Both the position numbers and the translations under genes were made by a program. Below the pieces are notes generated by a model that was not told where the DNA came from, made no database searches, and saw nothing but the letters and a program-made list of their open reading frames with translations. Shown here piece by piece: positions 1 to 9,097 of a DNA stretch of 64,000 nt (the first letter of the stretch is position 1; every line of letters starts with the position of its first letter). Source of the stretch: Phyllobacterium zundukense (GTDB taxonomy: Bacteria; Pseudomonadota; Alphaproteobacteria; Rhizobiales; Rhizobiaceae); contig NZ_CP104970.1 in the NCBI RefSeq assembly GCF_025452195.1, positions 310,001 to 374,000 of the forward strand, written 5' to 3'.

Positions 1-332
1 ACTATGAGCCTGCTGGCGCAACAATACGGGACTATCCCACACAGGACGAAGCCAACAATGATCTACTCGCCGGCCGCATCGACGCGACCGAAATGGACCG
101 GATTGCAATATCGACTTTCTTGAAGACCGAGCAGGGGGCGGCCTGCTGCGAACTGAAGGGGATGGTCGAGTTCGATCCAGAAGTGCTTGGCGAAGGCGTC
201 GGAGTTGGCCTGCGAAAGGGTGACAAAGAGCTGAAGTCGAAGGTCAATGCGGCAATCGCGGAAATCCGAAAGAACGGAACCTACGACGCGCTGTCTAAGA
301 AGTATTTCGACTTCGATATATACGGCGGCTGA
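1..332 (+). CDS. Amino-acid ABC transporter substrate-binding protein, C-terminal part
   Basis: The frame is open from position 3 and the start lies off the left edge. About 110 residues remain, ending in the pattern typical of family 3 periplasmic binding proteins (an NAAIAEIRKNGTYD-like helix followed by KKYFDFD). The role is capture of a polar amino acid or opine in the periplasm. It is followed 59 bp later by two His/Gln-type permeases on the same strand, so it is the first visible gene of their operon. The exact ligand cannot be read from this fragment. Confidence 0.85.
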   Translation, partial: YEPAGATIRDYPTQDEANNDLLAGRIDATEMDRIAISTFLKTEQGAACCELKGMVEFDPEVLGEGVGVGLRKGDKELKSKVNAAIAEIRKNGTYDALSKKYFDFDIYGG

Positions 333-391
333 GACTTGGCAGCGGGGCCGCTCGCTTCAGCGACCCCGCCTTCACAATAGGGGGAAGAGGA

Positions 392-1120
392 ATGGCAGAC
401 GTCGGAGTCTTTAGCTGGAGCCTTCTTGCATTTCAGCCACCGGGGTGGGGCGGCGTGCTCCTTGCTGGCTTTGCCCAGACCGTTCAAATCGCGATCGGCG
501 GCTACCTTCTGGGGCTCATCTTGGGTTTAGGGGGTGCTATCGGCAAGCTTTATGGCGGCCCTGTTGCGCGGGATTTACTCGAAGTCTACACCACGCTCGT
601 ACGAGCGGTTCCCGAGCTTGTTTTGATGCTGATTCTATTTTACGGCGGCACGGACGTTCTAAACAAACTCTCGGCACTTGCAGGCTATGGCTCGATCAAC
701 GTCAACGGGCTTGCGGCAGGCATATTCGTTATCGGGGTCGTCCTTGGAGCGTATGCAACCGAAATCATGAGAGCGGCAATACAAGCTGTACATTTCGGAC
801 AGATCGAAGCGGCCCGAGCCTATGGCATGTCGCCAGGTTTGATTATTCGACGTATCACGCTCCCCGCCATGCTTCCACACGCTATCCCCGGCCTTTCAAA
901 CCTTTGGCTAACTGCAATCAAGTCAACCTCACTTCTGGCGGTAGTGGGTTTCACCGAGTTGATGCTCGTTACCCGGCAAGCTGCCGGTGCAACGAAGGCC
1001 TATATGCTTTTCTTCCTGGCGGCGGGTGTCCTCTATATGCTGATAACTCACGTCTCAAACTTCCTTATAGGTCTGCTAGAGCGACACTATAGCCGAGGAA
1101 TCGTAGGTGCAGCAAAATGA
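392..1120 (+). CDS. Amino-acid ABC transporter permease (HisQ/ArtQ type)
   Basis: A 242-residue inner-membrane protein with several hydrophobic segments and the EAA-loop signature around residues 137-165 (EAARAYGMS...LP), which docks with the ATPase. A strong ribosome site (GGGGAAGAGG) precedes the ATG. Its TGA overlaps the ATG of the next permease (ATGA), indicating translational coupling. Such permeases work as heterodimers for polar amino acids. No ATPase gene follows in this operon, so a shared or unlinked ATPase must serve it. Confidence 0.93.
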   Translation: MADVGVFSWSLLAFQPPGWGGVLLAGFAQTVQIAIGGYLLGLILGLGGAIGKLYGGPVARDLLEVYTTLVRAVPELVLMLILFYGGTDVLNKLSALAGYGSINVNGLAAGIFVIGVVLGAYATEIMRAAIQAVHFGQIEAARAYGMSPGLIIRRITLPAMLPHAIPGLSNLWLTAIKSTSLLAVVGFTELMLVTRQAAGATKAYMLFFLAAGVLYMLITHVSNFLIGLLERHYSRGIVGAAK

Positions 1121-1929
1121 GCAATGACACAGTGGCCGCCTTACATTTCCGGAACACGGGCTCCAAAGGGTGCGTTCGGCCCCACCGAATTGCACTTGTG
1201 TGCGTTGGCATGTTGCTGGTCGTATCCGCTATTTGGCTCATGCAGTGGGACTGGGTTCCGAAGTATTCGAGTGCCATTGCCTATGGAGTCTGGTTAACAC
1301 TTGTGATGCTGGTTGTGAGCTGTGGATTGGGCTTCGTCCTTAGCGTCCCGATCGGCCTCGTGCAGGTAGCTGGGCCTTGGCCCCTCGCGCGGCTCGCACG
1401 GTCCTATTCGAACATTATCCGCGGAACACCGTTACTGCTGCAGCTCTGGATAATCTACTACGGCCTTGGCTCTGTGCTACCCAGATATCCCGGGATCCGT
1501 GGCTCTGTCCTATGGCCATATATACGGGAGGCGTGGCCCTACGCTCTAGTGGCATTGGTGGTTTCATTCTCGGCCTACGCCGGCGAGGTCATGAGGGGAG
1601 CATTTGCAGGTGTTCCCAGAGGTGAGCTGGAGGCTGGCCGAGCCTTCGGAATGAGTCGCTGGACCGTGTTTCGGCGCATTTGGTTTCCTCGCGCGGTGAG
1701 TCGCGTTCTTCCAACGCTTGGTGGCGAAACTGTCCTAATGCTGAAGGGGATTCCACTGGTGGCAACGATTACGGTGCCGGACCTGTACGGCGTCTTCAGC
1801 AAGGTGCGGCAAGAGACTTTCATTATCTATGAACCCTTGCTGCTTTTAGCGTTGATTTATTGCTGCCTCACCGGGATCATCGTGGGCCTTTTCCGGTTTT
1901 TCGAGAGCAAAACACCAGCCCGCCACTAA
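1117..1929 (+). CDS. Amino-acid ABC transporter permease (HisM type)
   Basis: A 270-residue membrane protein and likely partner of the upstream permease. The EAA loop lies near residues 168-198 (GELEAGRAFGMS...FP). It starts in a 4-bp overlap with the previous gene. The N-terminal 45 residues are longer than in most HisM-type proteins and include a hydrophobic segment. The next gene, an M20 deacylase, follows 40 bp later, suggesting that an imported amino-acid conjugate is hydrolysed inside the cell. Confidence 0.93.
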   Translation: MSNDTVAALHFRNTGSKGCVRPHRIALVCVGMLLVVSAIWLMQWDWVPKYSSAIAYGVWLTLVMLVVSCGLGFVLSVPIGLVQVAGPWPLARLARSYSNIIRGTPLLLQLWIIYYGLGSVLPRYPGIRGSVLWPYIREAWPYALVALVVSFSAYAGEVMRGAFAGVPRGELEAGRAFGMSRWTVFRRIWFPRAVSRVLPTLGGETVLMLKGIPLVATITVPDLYGVFSKVRQETFIIYEPLLLLALIYCCLTGIIVGLFRFFESKTPARH

Positions 1930-1969
1930 GAAACCTCGTGGACTGTCGCTCGCTACAGAAAGGCAAATC

Positions 1970-3139
1970 ATGTCAGCAAACCCAGATAACCCGTCTGCGA
2001 TGGAGATTTTGTCGGATCTTGTGTCATTTGACACCAATCCTCAGAAGTCCAATCTGGAAATGACGGCCTACATTGAAGCTCTTGTTCAGCGAGTGGGCGC
2101 GCGCTCTGTTCGCGTCCCCTCAGCTGACGGAATGAAAACCGGGCTACTCGTCAGTATCGGGCCCTCTGACTGCCATGGAATTGTCCTCTCTGCGCACATG
2201 GATGTGGTACCGGTTACGGGACAGAACTGGAGTAACGACCCCTTCAAGATGCATTCCCGCGACGATCGGGCTTACGGTCGCGGCACAGTCGATATGAAAG
2301 GGTTCATCGCGGTTAGCCTCGTAACGCTACTGAACGCGAGCAAAGTCCGTATGACAAACCCACTTCATCTTGCACTTTCATACGACGAGGAAATCGGCTG
2401 CTTCGGAGCGGAGCCTCTAATCGAGTACATCATGGCAAATGTACCCAAGCCGACTGCTGTCGTCGTCGGTGAGCCAACAGACTTGCAAGTCGTCAATGCG
2501 CATAAGAGCGCATATGATTTCAGGACAGTTTTAAAAGGTCGGGCGGCACATTCAAGTGTGCCCGCCCACGGCTCGAACGCGATCTACGCTGCTGCACGCA
2601 TTATCACTCGGATTGAGGATGAGGCCGAGGCCCTCAAACAGGCGCCCTACACGACAACCGCATACGACGCACCTTATGCAACACTGTCATGTGGAATTGT
2701 GCAAGGCGGAACATCAGGGAACGTTATCCCTGCCAATTGCGAATTCAACTGGGAAATTCGCGCCGGCTATCGCGGCGAACCTGAGCGAATTCGTGACGAA
2801 ATACTAGCATTCGCTCGCGACAATGCCCTTCCTCGGCTACTCCTTGCGGCTGAGGATGCGTCCATCGAAACCGAACAGCTTTGCGCTGTTGCCGCGCTTG
2901 AGCCAGAGACTAATGGCTTCGCAGAACGAATGATGCTCTCGCTCACCGGAACAAACCAGACGCATAGTGTTTCGTTCTGCAGCGAAGCTGGGATGTATCA
3001 GGCGGCTGGCCTTTCTACCGTGGTCTGTGGACCAGGGTCGATCAAGCAAGCCCACCAACCGGACGAATTCATTGCGATTTCGGAACTAGAGCGCTGCGAA
3101 TCGATCCTTGCCAATGCAGTAGCAGTGTACCTGACCTAG
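1970..3139 (+). CDS. M20 family deacylase (ArgE/acetylornithine deacetylase-like)
   Basis: A 389-residue zinc peptidase-like hydrolase. Metal and catalytic motifs are visible: H76 and D78 (SAHMDVV), D108 (GRGTVDMKG) and E140/E141 (YDEEIG), followed by the lid/dimerisation domain and a C-terminal HQPDE-type metal site. It would cleave an N-acyl or N-acetyl amino acid. Placement directly behind an amino-acid importer argues for catabolism of an imported acyl amino acid rather than arginine biosynthesis, but the name argE is not assigned because the substrate is unknown. An AAAGG ribosome site precedes the ATG. Confidence 0.88.
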   Translation: MSANPDNPSAMEILSDLVSFDTNPQKSNLEMTAYIEALVQRVGARSVRVPSADGMKTGLLVSIGPSDCHGIVLSAHMDVVPVTGQNWSNDPFKMHSRDDRAYGRGTVDMKGFIAVSLVTLLNASKVRMTNPLHLALSYDEEIGCFGAEPLIEYIMANVPKPTAVVVGEPTDLQVVNAHKSAYDFRTVLKGRAAHSSVPAHGSNAIYAAARIITRIEDEAEALKQAPYTTTAYDAPYATLSCGIVQGGTSGNVIPANCEFNWEIRAGYRGEPERIRDEILAFARDNALPRLLLAAEDASIETEQLCAVAALEPETNGFAERMMLSLTGTNQTHSVSFCSEAGMYQAAGLSTVVCGPGSIKQAHQPDEFIAISELERCESILANAVAVYLT

Positions 3140-3148
3140 TTTGCACGA

Positions 3149-3177
3149 CGTGGCGGAAACGTAGATCTTCCGCCACG
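3149..3177. terminator. Bidirectional hairpin between convergent genes
   Basis: A perfect 10-bp stem (CGTGGCGGAA / TTCCGCCACG) with a 9-base loop sits between the stop codons of the M20 gene and the convergent deacetylase gene. There is no clear T-run, so its strength is uncertain, but the position fits a shared terminator. Confidence 0.65.
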
Positions 3178-3185
3178 AGCTTCAA

Positions 3186-4034
3186 TCAAGTTAGCGGTTC
3201 TACACGCAATTTGTGCTGTGAGAGTGCATGCTTGGCAATCTCCTCCATCGGGGCAATCCAGACGTCGCCTTTTTCCAGAAGCGCCTCCAACTGCTTCTCC
3301 ATCAGCCGCCAACGCGCAAGTCTACCTGTCAGGAACGGATGCAGCACTGGCATCCAGAAACCACCTACCTCCCGCGCGGCGTCGAGCTCCTCGAAAAAGT
3401 TTGCCATGCCCGCGCTTGGGCTTCGCACAGGCATGACATAGTGCTGCTCTTCCATATGAGCAAAGGGCGGCCAATCGTCTGTGCCCCAATGTGCAGGTAT
3501 CTCGATGAGCGATCCCCGCTTGGTCTCCAGGCTATATGGTAGATCGTCGGCCATCAACGAGCTATCGTACACGAAGCCTTCTCGGATCAAGCGGTCGATA
3601 ATCGCGGGCGTAATTCCGTATATCGGGGCTCGATATCCTCGCGGTTTCCGTCCCGTCAGCCTCAGGTGCGTTTCGAGAGCTCGTCCGAAGAGTTCCTCTT
3701 CTCTCTCGTCCGAGTGATCCAAGGGGCTTTCGTGAGCCCACGAATGATGACCAATCTCGTGCCCTCCTTCGAGAATCGCCTCGACCATCGCTTCGTTATC
3801 CGCCATTACTTGGCCAGGTATAAAAAACGTCTGCCGGAGATTAAGCCGGCGATATGTTTCCAGAACGCGAGGAACCGCTACCGTCGGCTCGTAGCGGGCA
3901 ACGGAAAGAGCGGACAACCTCCTGTCGCTGTCGTTGGGGCAAGCAAGCCTTAGGAGGGTGTCAGCATCGATGTCGAAGGTGACCGACGCTCCGAATTTCT
4001 TTCCGTTAGGCCACAAAATAGGATTCAAAAGCAC
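3186..4034 (-). CDS. Polysaccharide deacetylase-like (NodB-fold) hydrolase
   Basis: A 282-residue CE4/NodB-homology protein of the PuuE/allantoinase-like subgroup with no signal peptide, so cytoplasmic. The metal-binding aspartates are D21/D23 (TFDIDAD) and the HxxxH motif is H92 and H96 (GHEIGHHSWAHES). RAPIYG near residue 135 and a late LHPF complete the active site. Members of this subgroup hydrolyse small amides or imides rather than polymers. It is divergent from a LysR regulator that probably controls it, and convergent with the importer/deacylase operon. The substrate is unknown. Confidence 0.85.
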   Translation of the reverse strand: MLLNPILWPNGKKFGASVTFDIDADTLLRLACPNDSDRRLSALSVARYEPTVAVPRVLETYRRLNLRQTFFIPGQVMADNEAMVEAILEGGHEIGHHSWAHESPLDHSDEREEELFGRALETHLRLTGRKPRGYRAPIYGITPAIIDRLIREGFVYDSSLMADDLPYSLETKRGSLIEIPAHWGTDDWPPFAHMEEQHYVMPVRSPSAGMANFFEELDAAREVGGFWMPVLHPFLTGRLARWRLMEKQLEALLEKGDVWIAPMEEIAKHALSQHKLRVEPLT

Positions 4035-4228
4035 GTTCTTCTCCTGACATGTGTTGATACTTTTGGCACAAGAAACTATCCGGCACCCCAGATCGAAGGG
4101 GCAGTGGGTTTATGCCGGAGGCTTGCGACACTTCGGCATATTTCGAAACAACCTCACCTGGATCGTTGGAGTAAATTACATTTTCTAGTATTGAACATCG
4201 GTAATTATCAATAGATCGCGGGATCAGC

Positions 4229-5167
4229 ATGCGCAGACTCGATAATATCGACATCCGGCTTCTGAGAGTTTTCACGGCCTTGGCGGATGCCAATGGTTTT
4301 GCAGAAGCGCAAATATCATTAAATCTCTCGCAGTCGACCTTAAGCACGCATCTGGCAGATCTAGAGAAGCGTCTCGGTGGCCGCCTTTGCGATCGTGGGC
4401 GACAACAGTTCAAGCTCACTGAGCTTGGGAAAGTGACATATGAAGCTTCCATGAAGCTCTTCCGCGATCTGGAAGAGTTCAACCAACGCGTCAGTGTTGC
4501 AAACGGTAATCTTGCCGGACGGCTACGGATTGGCGTGTGCGACGGCATCTTTAACACACCTCAGCTTTCAATAAGTCGGGCAATTTCGGAGTTTTTACCC
4601 GCCGACTCCGAGATTTTTATCGACTTGGTTCTCGGCACCGCGCCTGAGTTAGAACGACGTATTGCGGACGGGGAACGCGACATTGTCGTTGGTCCGCTGT
4701 CCCAGCGGGTTGCAGGCGTAGAGTATGTCGATTACTATGCGGAGCCTCACAATCTTTACTGCGGGCGAGGTCATCCGCTGTTCACTGTTCCCGACGATCA
4801 GATAGACAGAAGGGATGTTGAAGCGGCACGGTTCTCAGTTCGCCGTTACAGACATTTCGACGATCTCTATTATTTTGGGCATTCACGAGCAGGCGCTTCA
4901 ATTGAGGCAATGGAAGCGCAAGTAATGCTCGTTCTTTCGGGGCGATTCATAGGTTTCTTGCCGACCCATCTGGCTCAGCTTTGGGTCTCAAAGGGCGAAT
5001 TGCGTCCCATCCTGGAAAAAACGCACAGCTTCGACTCAACCCACACGATTGGCTACCGACGTCAATCCGTCGGTGCCACACTCGTCAACAGGTTTCTTGA
5101 GGTGCTGCTGCGAATGAGAAGCGAAACATTTCACGGAGAAGCGAGTTCGCGCCGTAGATGGAAATGA
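4229..5167 (+). CDS. LysR family transcriptional regulator
   Basis: 312 residues with the N-terminal winged helix-turn-helix around residues 4-62 (LRVFTALADANGFAEAQ...SQSTLSTHL) and a periplasmic-binding-like effector domain behind it. It is divergent from the deacetylase gene across a 194-bp shared promoter region, the usual arrangement for a LysR regulator and its target. No obvious ribosome site is visible before the chosen ATG at 4229. Confidence 0.92.
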   Translation: MRRLDNIDIRLLRVFTALADANGFAEAQISLNLSQSTLSTHLADLEKRLGGRLCDRGRQQFKLTELGKVTYEASMKLFRDLEEFNQRVSVANGNLAGRLRIGVCDGIFNTPQLSISRAISEFLPADSEIFIDLVLGTAPELERRIADGERDIVVGPLSQRVAGVEYVDYYAEPHNLYCGRGHPLFTVPDDQIDRRDVEAARFSVRRYRHFDDLYYFGHSRAGASIEAMEAQVMLVLSGRFIGFLPTHLAQLWVSKGELRPILEKTHSFDSTHTIGYRRQSVGATLVNRFLEVLLRMRSETFHGEASSRRRWK

Positions 5168-5347
5168 CACCGGGATTTCCAACTATACGCCACGATACAG
5201 CTACGGGCTCAAGAGAAGCAGCTTCGTCAGGGCATGAGTTCAATAAGAGCCGTATGCTGCGTCTGGCAAAACAATCGCGCCATTCGCTGGAAGAATTGCG
5301 ACACGAGACAAGCATCACTATCACGAACGCACGCGCGGCACCCTACA

Positions 5348-5386
5348 GGGGGTCGGTTCCGGCTGGGGGCGGAATCATACGTTAGC
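5348..5386 (-). repeat. Candidate Tn3-family terminal inverted repeat
   Basis: A block beginning GGGGGTCGG and ending near ACGTTAGC lies immediately beyond the transposase stop codon, as in Tn3-family elements where tnpA ends a few bases inside the repeat. Length (about 38 bp), the G-run at the outer end and the ACGTTAGC-like inner end fit the family. The partner repeat is not in the window, so this is an unpaired end. Confidence 0.6.
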
Positions 5387-5394
5387 GAGTCCTC

Positions 5395-6755
5395 CTACGG
5401 TTTCGGCCACCTATATTCGCCCGTGAGCAGGATGTGAGCCCATCCGAGTGGAGAGATGTGAGCAAGAAGCTCCGGAGGCACATCGAGACCTGCTTGTTGG
5501 CGACTGATGATGGCATGACCGAGATGAACGCTATTCCAGTAGATGACGATTGCGGCGAGCAGATTGAGACCGGCCATGCGATAGTGCTGCCCCTCCGTAG
5601 TCCGGTCGCGGATTTCGCCTTGGCGCCCAATGCGCAGAGCATTCTTGAGGGCATGGTGTGCCTCGCCCTTGTTGAGGCCAATACGGGCGCGCCGTTGCAT
5701 GTCGATATCGAGGATCCACTCGATGATGAAGAGCGTGCGTTCGATCCGCCCGACTTCCCGGAGCGCCAGCGCCAGATCGTGTTGTCGCGGATATGAGGCG
5801 AATTTGCGCAGGAGTTGGCTTGGCGGCATGATGCCGGCAACCATGGTGGCGGCGCTTCGTAAGATATCGGGCCAGTTCTGGTGAATGGTATCTTCGCGAA
5901 TTTTACCGCCGACCAGCCCACGCAGTTCGTGCGGTGTGCCAGTTGGATTGAATACGTAGAAGCGCTTGGATGGCAGATCTCGGATGTGAGGGATGAATTA
6001 GTACCCCAGGATTGAAGCCGCAGCGAAGACATGATCGGTGAATCCGCCGGTATCCGCATATTGCTCGCGAATGCGTTGCCCGGTTTCGTTCATGAGCAGA
6101 CCGTCGAGAATGTAAGGTGCTTCGCTGACCGTCGCGGGAATGAGCTGGGTGGCAAACGGGGCATACTGGTCGAAGAGATGCGTGTAGGCCTTCAGGCCGG
6201 GCTCGGTACCATATTTGGCGTTGATCAGATTCATGGCCTCTCCTTGCCGTGCAGCCGGAAAGAATTGGCCATCGCTGGAGGCAGTTTCACCCAGCCCCCA
6301 GAATTGGGATATGGGCAATCGCCCCTGGGCAGCGACGACCATGGCCAAGGCTTGATTGATGGCGTCGCTTTCAACATGCCAGCGCGACAGGCGCGACAAT
6401 TGCCAGTAATCATGGGTGTTCGAGGCTTCCGCCATCTTTCTCAGTCCGAGGTTGAGTCCTTCGGCGAGCAGCACGTTCAGCAGGCCTATCCTGTCGTTAC
6501 AGGGCGCTCCGGTCCGCAAGTGGGTGAAGGCGTCGCCAAAGCCAGTTGCCGCATCGACTTCAAGAAGGATATCGGTGATCCGCACCTCGGGAATGCGCCG
6601 GTAGAGATCGAGGATGAGTTCCTCGGCATCTTGGGGCACTGCTGCGGCCAAGCGCTCGATCCTCAAGGTGCCATCTTCGATGCTGCCCTTCGGGATGGTG
6701 CCGGTGCGAACGGCGTTGGCGAGCCGCTTCAGCCCCTGCGTCGCGGCCGCGACCC
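5395..6755 (-). pseudogene. tnpA: Tn3-family transposase, C-terminal half, with in-frame stop
   Basis: The open frame holds the DDE catalytic core of a Tn3 transposase: EVDAATGF, then ASSDGQFF, then the glutamate region EQYADTGGFTDH. About 450 codons of the usual ~990 remain and the N-terminal half is missing. A TAA at 5998-6000 interrupts the conserved ILGY(Q)FIPHIRDLPSKR segment in the same frame, most simply a CAA-to-TAA nonsense change, and the frame then runs to TAG at 5395. Past 6755 the sequence switches to an unrelated permease fragment. The gene is dead. Confidence 0.9.
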
Positions 6756-7120
6756 TTGCGGGCGCGATTGGCGGTGCGCTGGCCTGCGCCGCATTCGCGC
6801 TGCTTGCGATCAGCTTTAGGGCGAACTTCATCATCGTTGGGATTGGGATCAATCTTGTTGTTGCGGGATTAACCGCCACTGCCACCGCCGCTCTTTTTGG
6901 CACTGCCGGGACAATCTCGACCCCTGAGTTGCGACCGCTTGCCAACTGGTCGATACCGGGACTTGATGCGGTACCATGGATTGGAAATGTTGTCAGCGGA
7001 CAGACGCTGCTGACATATTTGAGTTGGGTGATCGCCCCTCTTTTCGCCTGGTGGCTTGCCAACACGCCGGCCGGTTTGACCGTTCGGATGACCGGAAGCA
7101 GGCCGGACATAGCCGATGCG
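6743..7120 (+). pseudogene. Fragment of a BMP/nucleoside-type ABC permease
   Basis: One frame encodes about 120 residues resembling the middle of simple-sugar/nucleoside ABC permeases (FRANFIIVGIGINLVVAGLTA, then ALFGTAG, then NTPAGLTVR). There is no start or stop of its own. It is fused on the left to the Tn3 transposase remnant and on the right to a dadA-like start on the opposite strand. It is a transposition or recombination scar, not an expressed gene. Confidence 0.72.
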
Positions 7121-7176
7121 ATGAAGCGACCGGTCGCCGCGAACCCGTTTGGCGCATGTGCGCGACAAGATCGTCG

Positions 7177-7209
7177 GCTGATGCCGGCGCCAAGAACTGC
7201 GACCTTCAT
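7177..7209 (-). pseudogene. dadA: Start of dadA-like D-amino-acid dehydrogenase (stub)
   Basis: Eleven codons beginning MKVAVLGAGI, the conserved FAD-binding start of DadA, follow a GAGGGTAAC leader. They lie 11 bp after the stop of an alanine-racemase tail on the same strand. Homology ends at about 7177, where foreign sequence begins. The assignment rests mainly on the alr neighbour. Confidence 0.55.
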
Positions 7210-7220
7210 GTTACCCTCGA

Positions 7221-7388
7221 TTAGAAGCGGCTCGCCCGGCCGTTAGCGATATTGGCGGTCGTAGCGGTGGCCGAGGCCAGGATTTCGTGGGAGATCGTTC
7301 CAGCGCTGCGGGCGACGTCTTCCAAAGTCTGGTTAGGTCCGAGGACCTCGACAAGGCTGCCGAGCCCGATTACCCATCCAACACGTGG
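7221..7388 (-). pseudogene. alr: C-terminal tail of alanine racemase (stub)
   Basis: Reading the minus strand from 7388 gives about 55 codons containing VGWVIGLGSLVEVLGPNQTLEDVAR and then AGTISHEILAS, the typical end of alanine racemases, with a stop at 7221. The upstream catalytic domains are missing. Together with the dadA start it marks the junction of a dad-type D-alanine operon. I recognise nothing in the short stretch from 7389 to the aminotransferase gene. Confidence 0.75.
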
Positions 7389-7622
7389 CGCGATTGCTTG
7401 CGCGCGCGCCCGGTGCTCCAGCCACCAAAAGGCGTGGCCCGCCGAGGCAGTAGTTGCCCTCGAAGGATTGAGCTCGTTGAAGTTCGCAGTTAGCGCGTTG
7501 CTCCGCCTAGAGCGGGGAAGACAGCAGCGTGCGCGCCTTTAAACGGCACGTCAGCGAGGAGGGCGATATCACGACATGTCATGCAGGTCGTGGTGTGGGC
7601 CGTAGCCGGCCCGCACGGCATG

Positions 7623-8957
7623 TTACGCTGCCCGCTTGAGCGCTTCACCGATCGTGGAAACGATGTCGTCGATCTGGGACTTCTCGACGATCAGTGGCGG
7701 CGAGAGGGCGATGATGTCGCCGGTCACGCGGATCAGCAGGCCTCTCTTGAAACAATCGACGAAGACGTCGTAGGCACGCGTTCCAGGAGCGCCGTCACGC
7801 GGGACCAGTTCGATTGCGCCCACAAGGCCAAGATTTCTGATGTCTACGACATGCGGCGAGCCCTTCAGCGAATGGAGTGCCTCCTGCCAATGGTCGGCGA
7901 GTTCGGTGGCGCGGGTGAGGAGGCCTTCGTCCTCATAGATCCCCAAGGTGGCGATGCCCGCCGCGCAGGCGACCGGGTGTCCCGAGTAGGTGTAGCCATG
8001 GAACAGTTCGATGGCGTTTTCGGCGCCGACCATCAGTCCGTCATACACCTTGCGGCCTGCAAAGACTGCGCCCATCGGAATGGCGCCGTTCGTAAGCCCT
8101 TTGGCGGTCGTGACGAGGTCGGGAACGACGCCGAAATAATCAGTAGCGAACGGCGTGCCGAGGCGGCCGAAGCCGGTGATGACTTCGTCAAAGATGAGCA
8201 GGATGCCATGCTTGTCGGCAGTCGCGCGCAGCTTCTCGAGGTATCCCTTCGGAGGGAGAATGACACCTGCTGAACCGGACATCGGCTCGACGATGACAGC
8301 AGCGATCGTCTCGGCACCATGGAGCTGCACGAGGCGTTCGAGATCATCGGCAAGCTCGACGCCGTGAGCGGGAAGACCCTTCGAGTAGGCGTTGCGCTCG
8401 ACATCGAGCGTATGGCGCATGTGGTCGGCCAGGATCTGCGGGAACATACGGCGGTTGTTGACGAGGCCGCCGACGGAAATGCCGCCGAAGCCGACGCCGT
8501 GATAGCCCTTCTCACGGCCAATGATGCGGGTGCGCGTTCCCTGGCCGATGGCGCGCTGATAAGCGATCGCGATCTTCAGAGCGGTGTCGACGGACTCCGA
8601 TCCGGAGCCCGTGAAGAAGACCCGATCGAGACGGTTATCGGGTCCGCCTGGAGCGATCTCCGCAAGCTTTGCGGCGAAGTCGAAGGCGACAGGATGGCCC
8701 ATCTGGAAGGTCGGAGCGAAGTCCAAGGTGGACAGCTGGCGCTCGACCGCCTCAGAAATCTTCCTGCGCCCGTGGCCGGCGTTGCAGCACCAAAGGCCCG
8801 CTGTGCCATCCAGCACGCGGTTCCCATCGACGTCGGTGTAGTACATGCCCTCGGCGGAGGCCAGGAGACGCGGAGCCGCCTTGAACTGGCGGTTCGCGGT
8901 AAACGGCATCCAGAAGTTATCCAGCACCGGCTCGTTCATCATGTTGATCTGATCCAT
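7623..8957 (-). CDS. Class III omega-amino acid:pyruvate aminotransferase
   Basis: 444 residues of a fold-type I PLP enzyme, close in layout to beta-alanine--pyruvate transaminases. Visible residues are the PLP-binding D257 (IFDEVITGFGR) and Schiff-base lysine K286 (TTAKGLTNGAIPMGA), plus GSGSESVDTALK near residue 117. I chose the ATG at 8957 (MDQINMM) because GGAGGGCAAG sits just upstream; an ATG 12 codons earlier lacks such a site. It likely moves an amino group from an omega-amino acid or amine to pyruvate. It is divergent from the XRE-cupin regulator, which probably controls it. Confidence 0.92.
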   Translation of the reverse strand: MDQINMMNEPVLDNFWMPFTANRQFKAAPRLLASAEGMYYTDVDGNRVLDGTAGLWCCNAGHGRRKISEAVERQLSTLDFAPTFQMGHPVAFDFAAKLAEIAPGGPDNRLDRVFFTGSGSESVDTALKIAIAYQRAIGQGTRTRIIGREKGYHGVGFGGISVGGLVNNRRMFPQILADHMRHTLDVERNAYSKGLPAHGVELADDLERLVQLHGAETIAAVIVEPMSGSAGVILPPKGYLEKLRATADKHGILLIFDEVITGFGRLGTPFATDYFGVVPDLVTTAKGLTNGAIPMGAVFAGRKVYDGLMVGAENAIELFHGYTYSGHPVACAAGIATLGIYEDEGLLTRATELADHWQEALHSLKGSPHVVDIRNLGLVGAIELVPRDGAPGTRAYDVFVDCFKRGLLIRVTGDIIALSPPLIVEKSQIDDIVSTIGEALKRAA

Positions 8958-9097
8958 CTTGCCCTCCTTCGGCGTGATGCAGGTTTCAGGCATTTCTCCT
9001 GTCCGAACAAGCCCTTTTCTATTCCCGTGTAAGCCATTGAAATACAGATAGCCCAGTGTATAGTTTTGGTAATCTTGAACAACATGAACACCCTCCC

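Noticed and set aside
6755..7209. N-terminal extension of the transposase frame up to ATG 7209
   Set aside because: This part is antisense to the permease fragment and includes the dadA stub; it has no transposase similarity.
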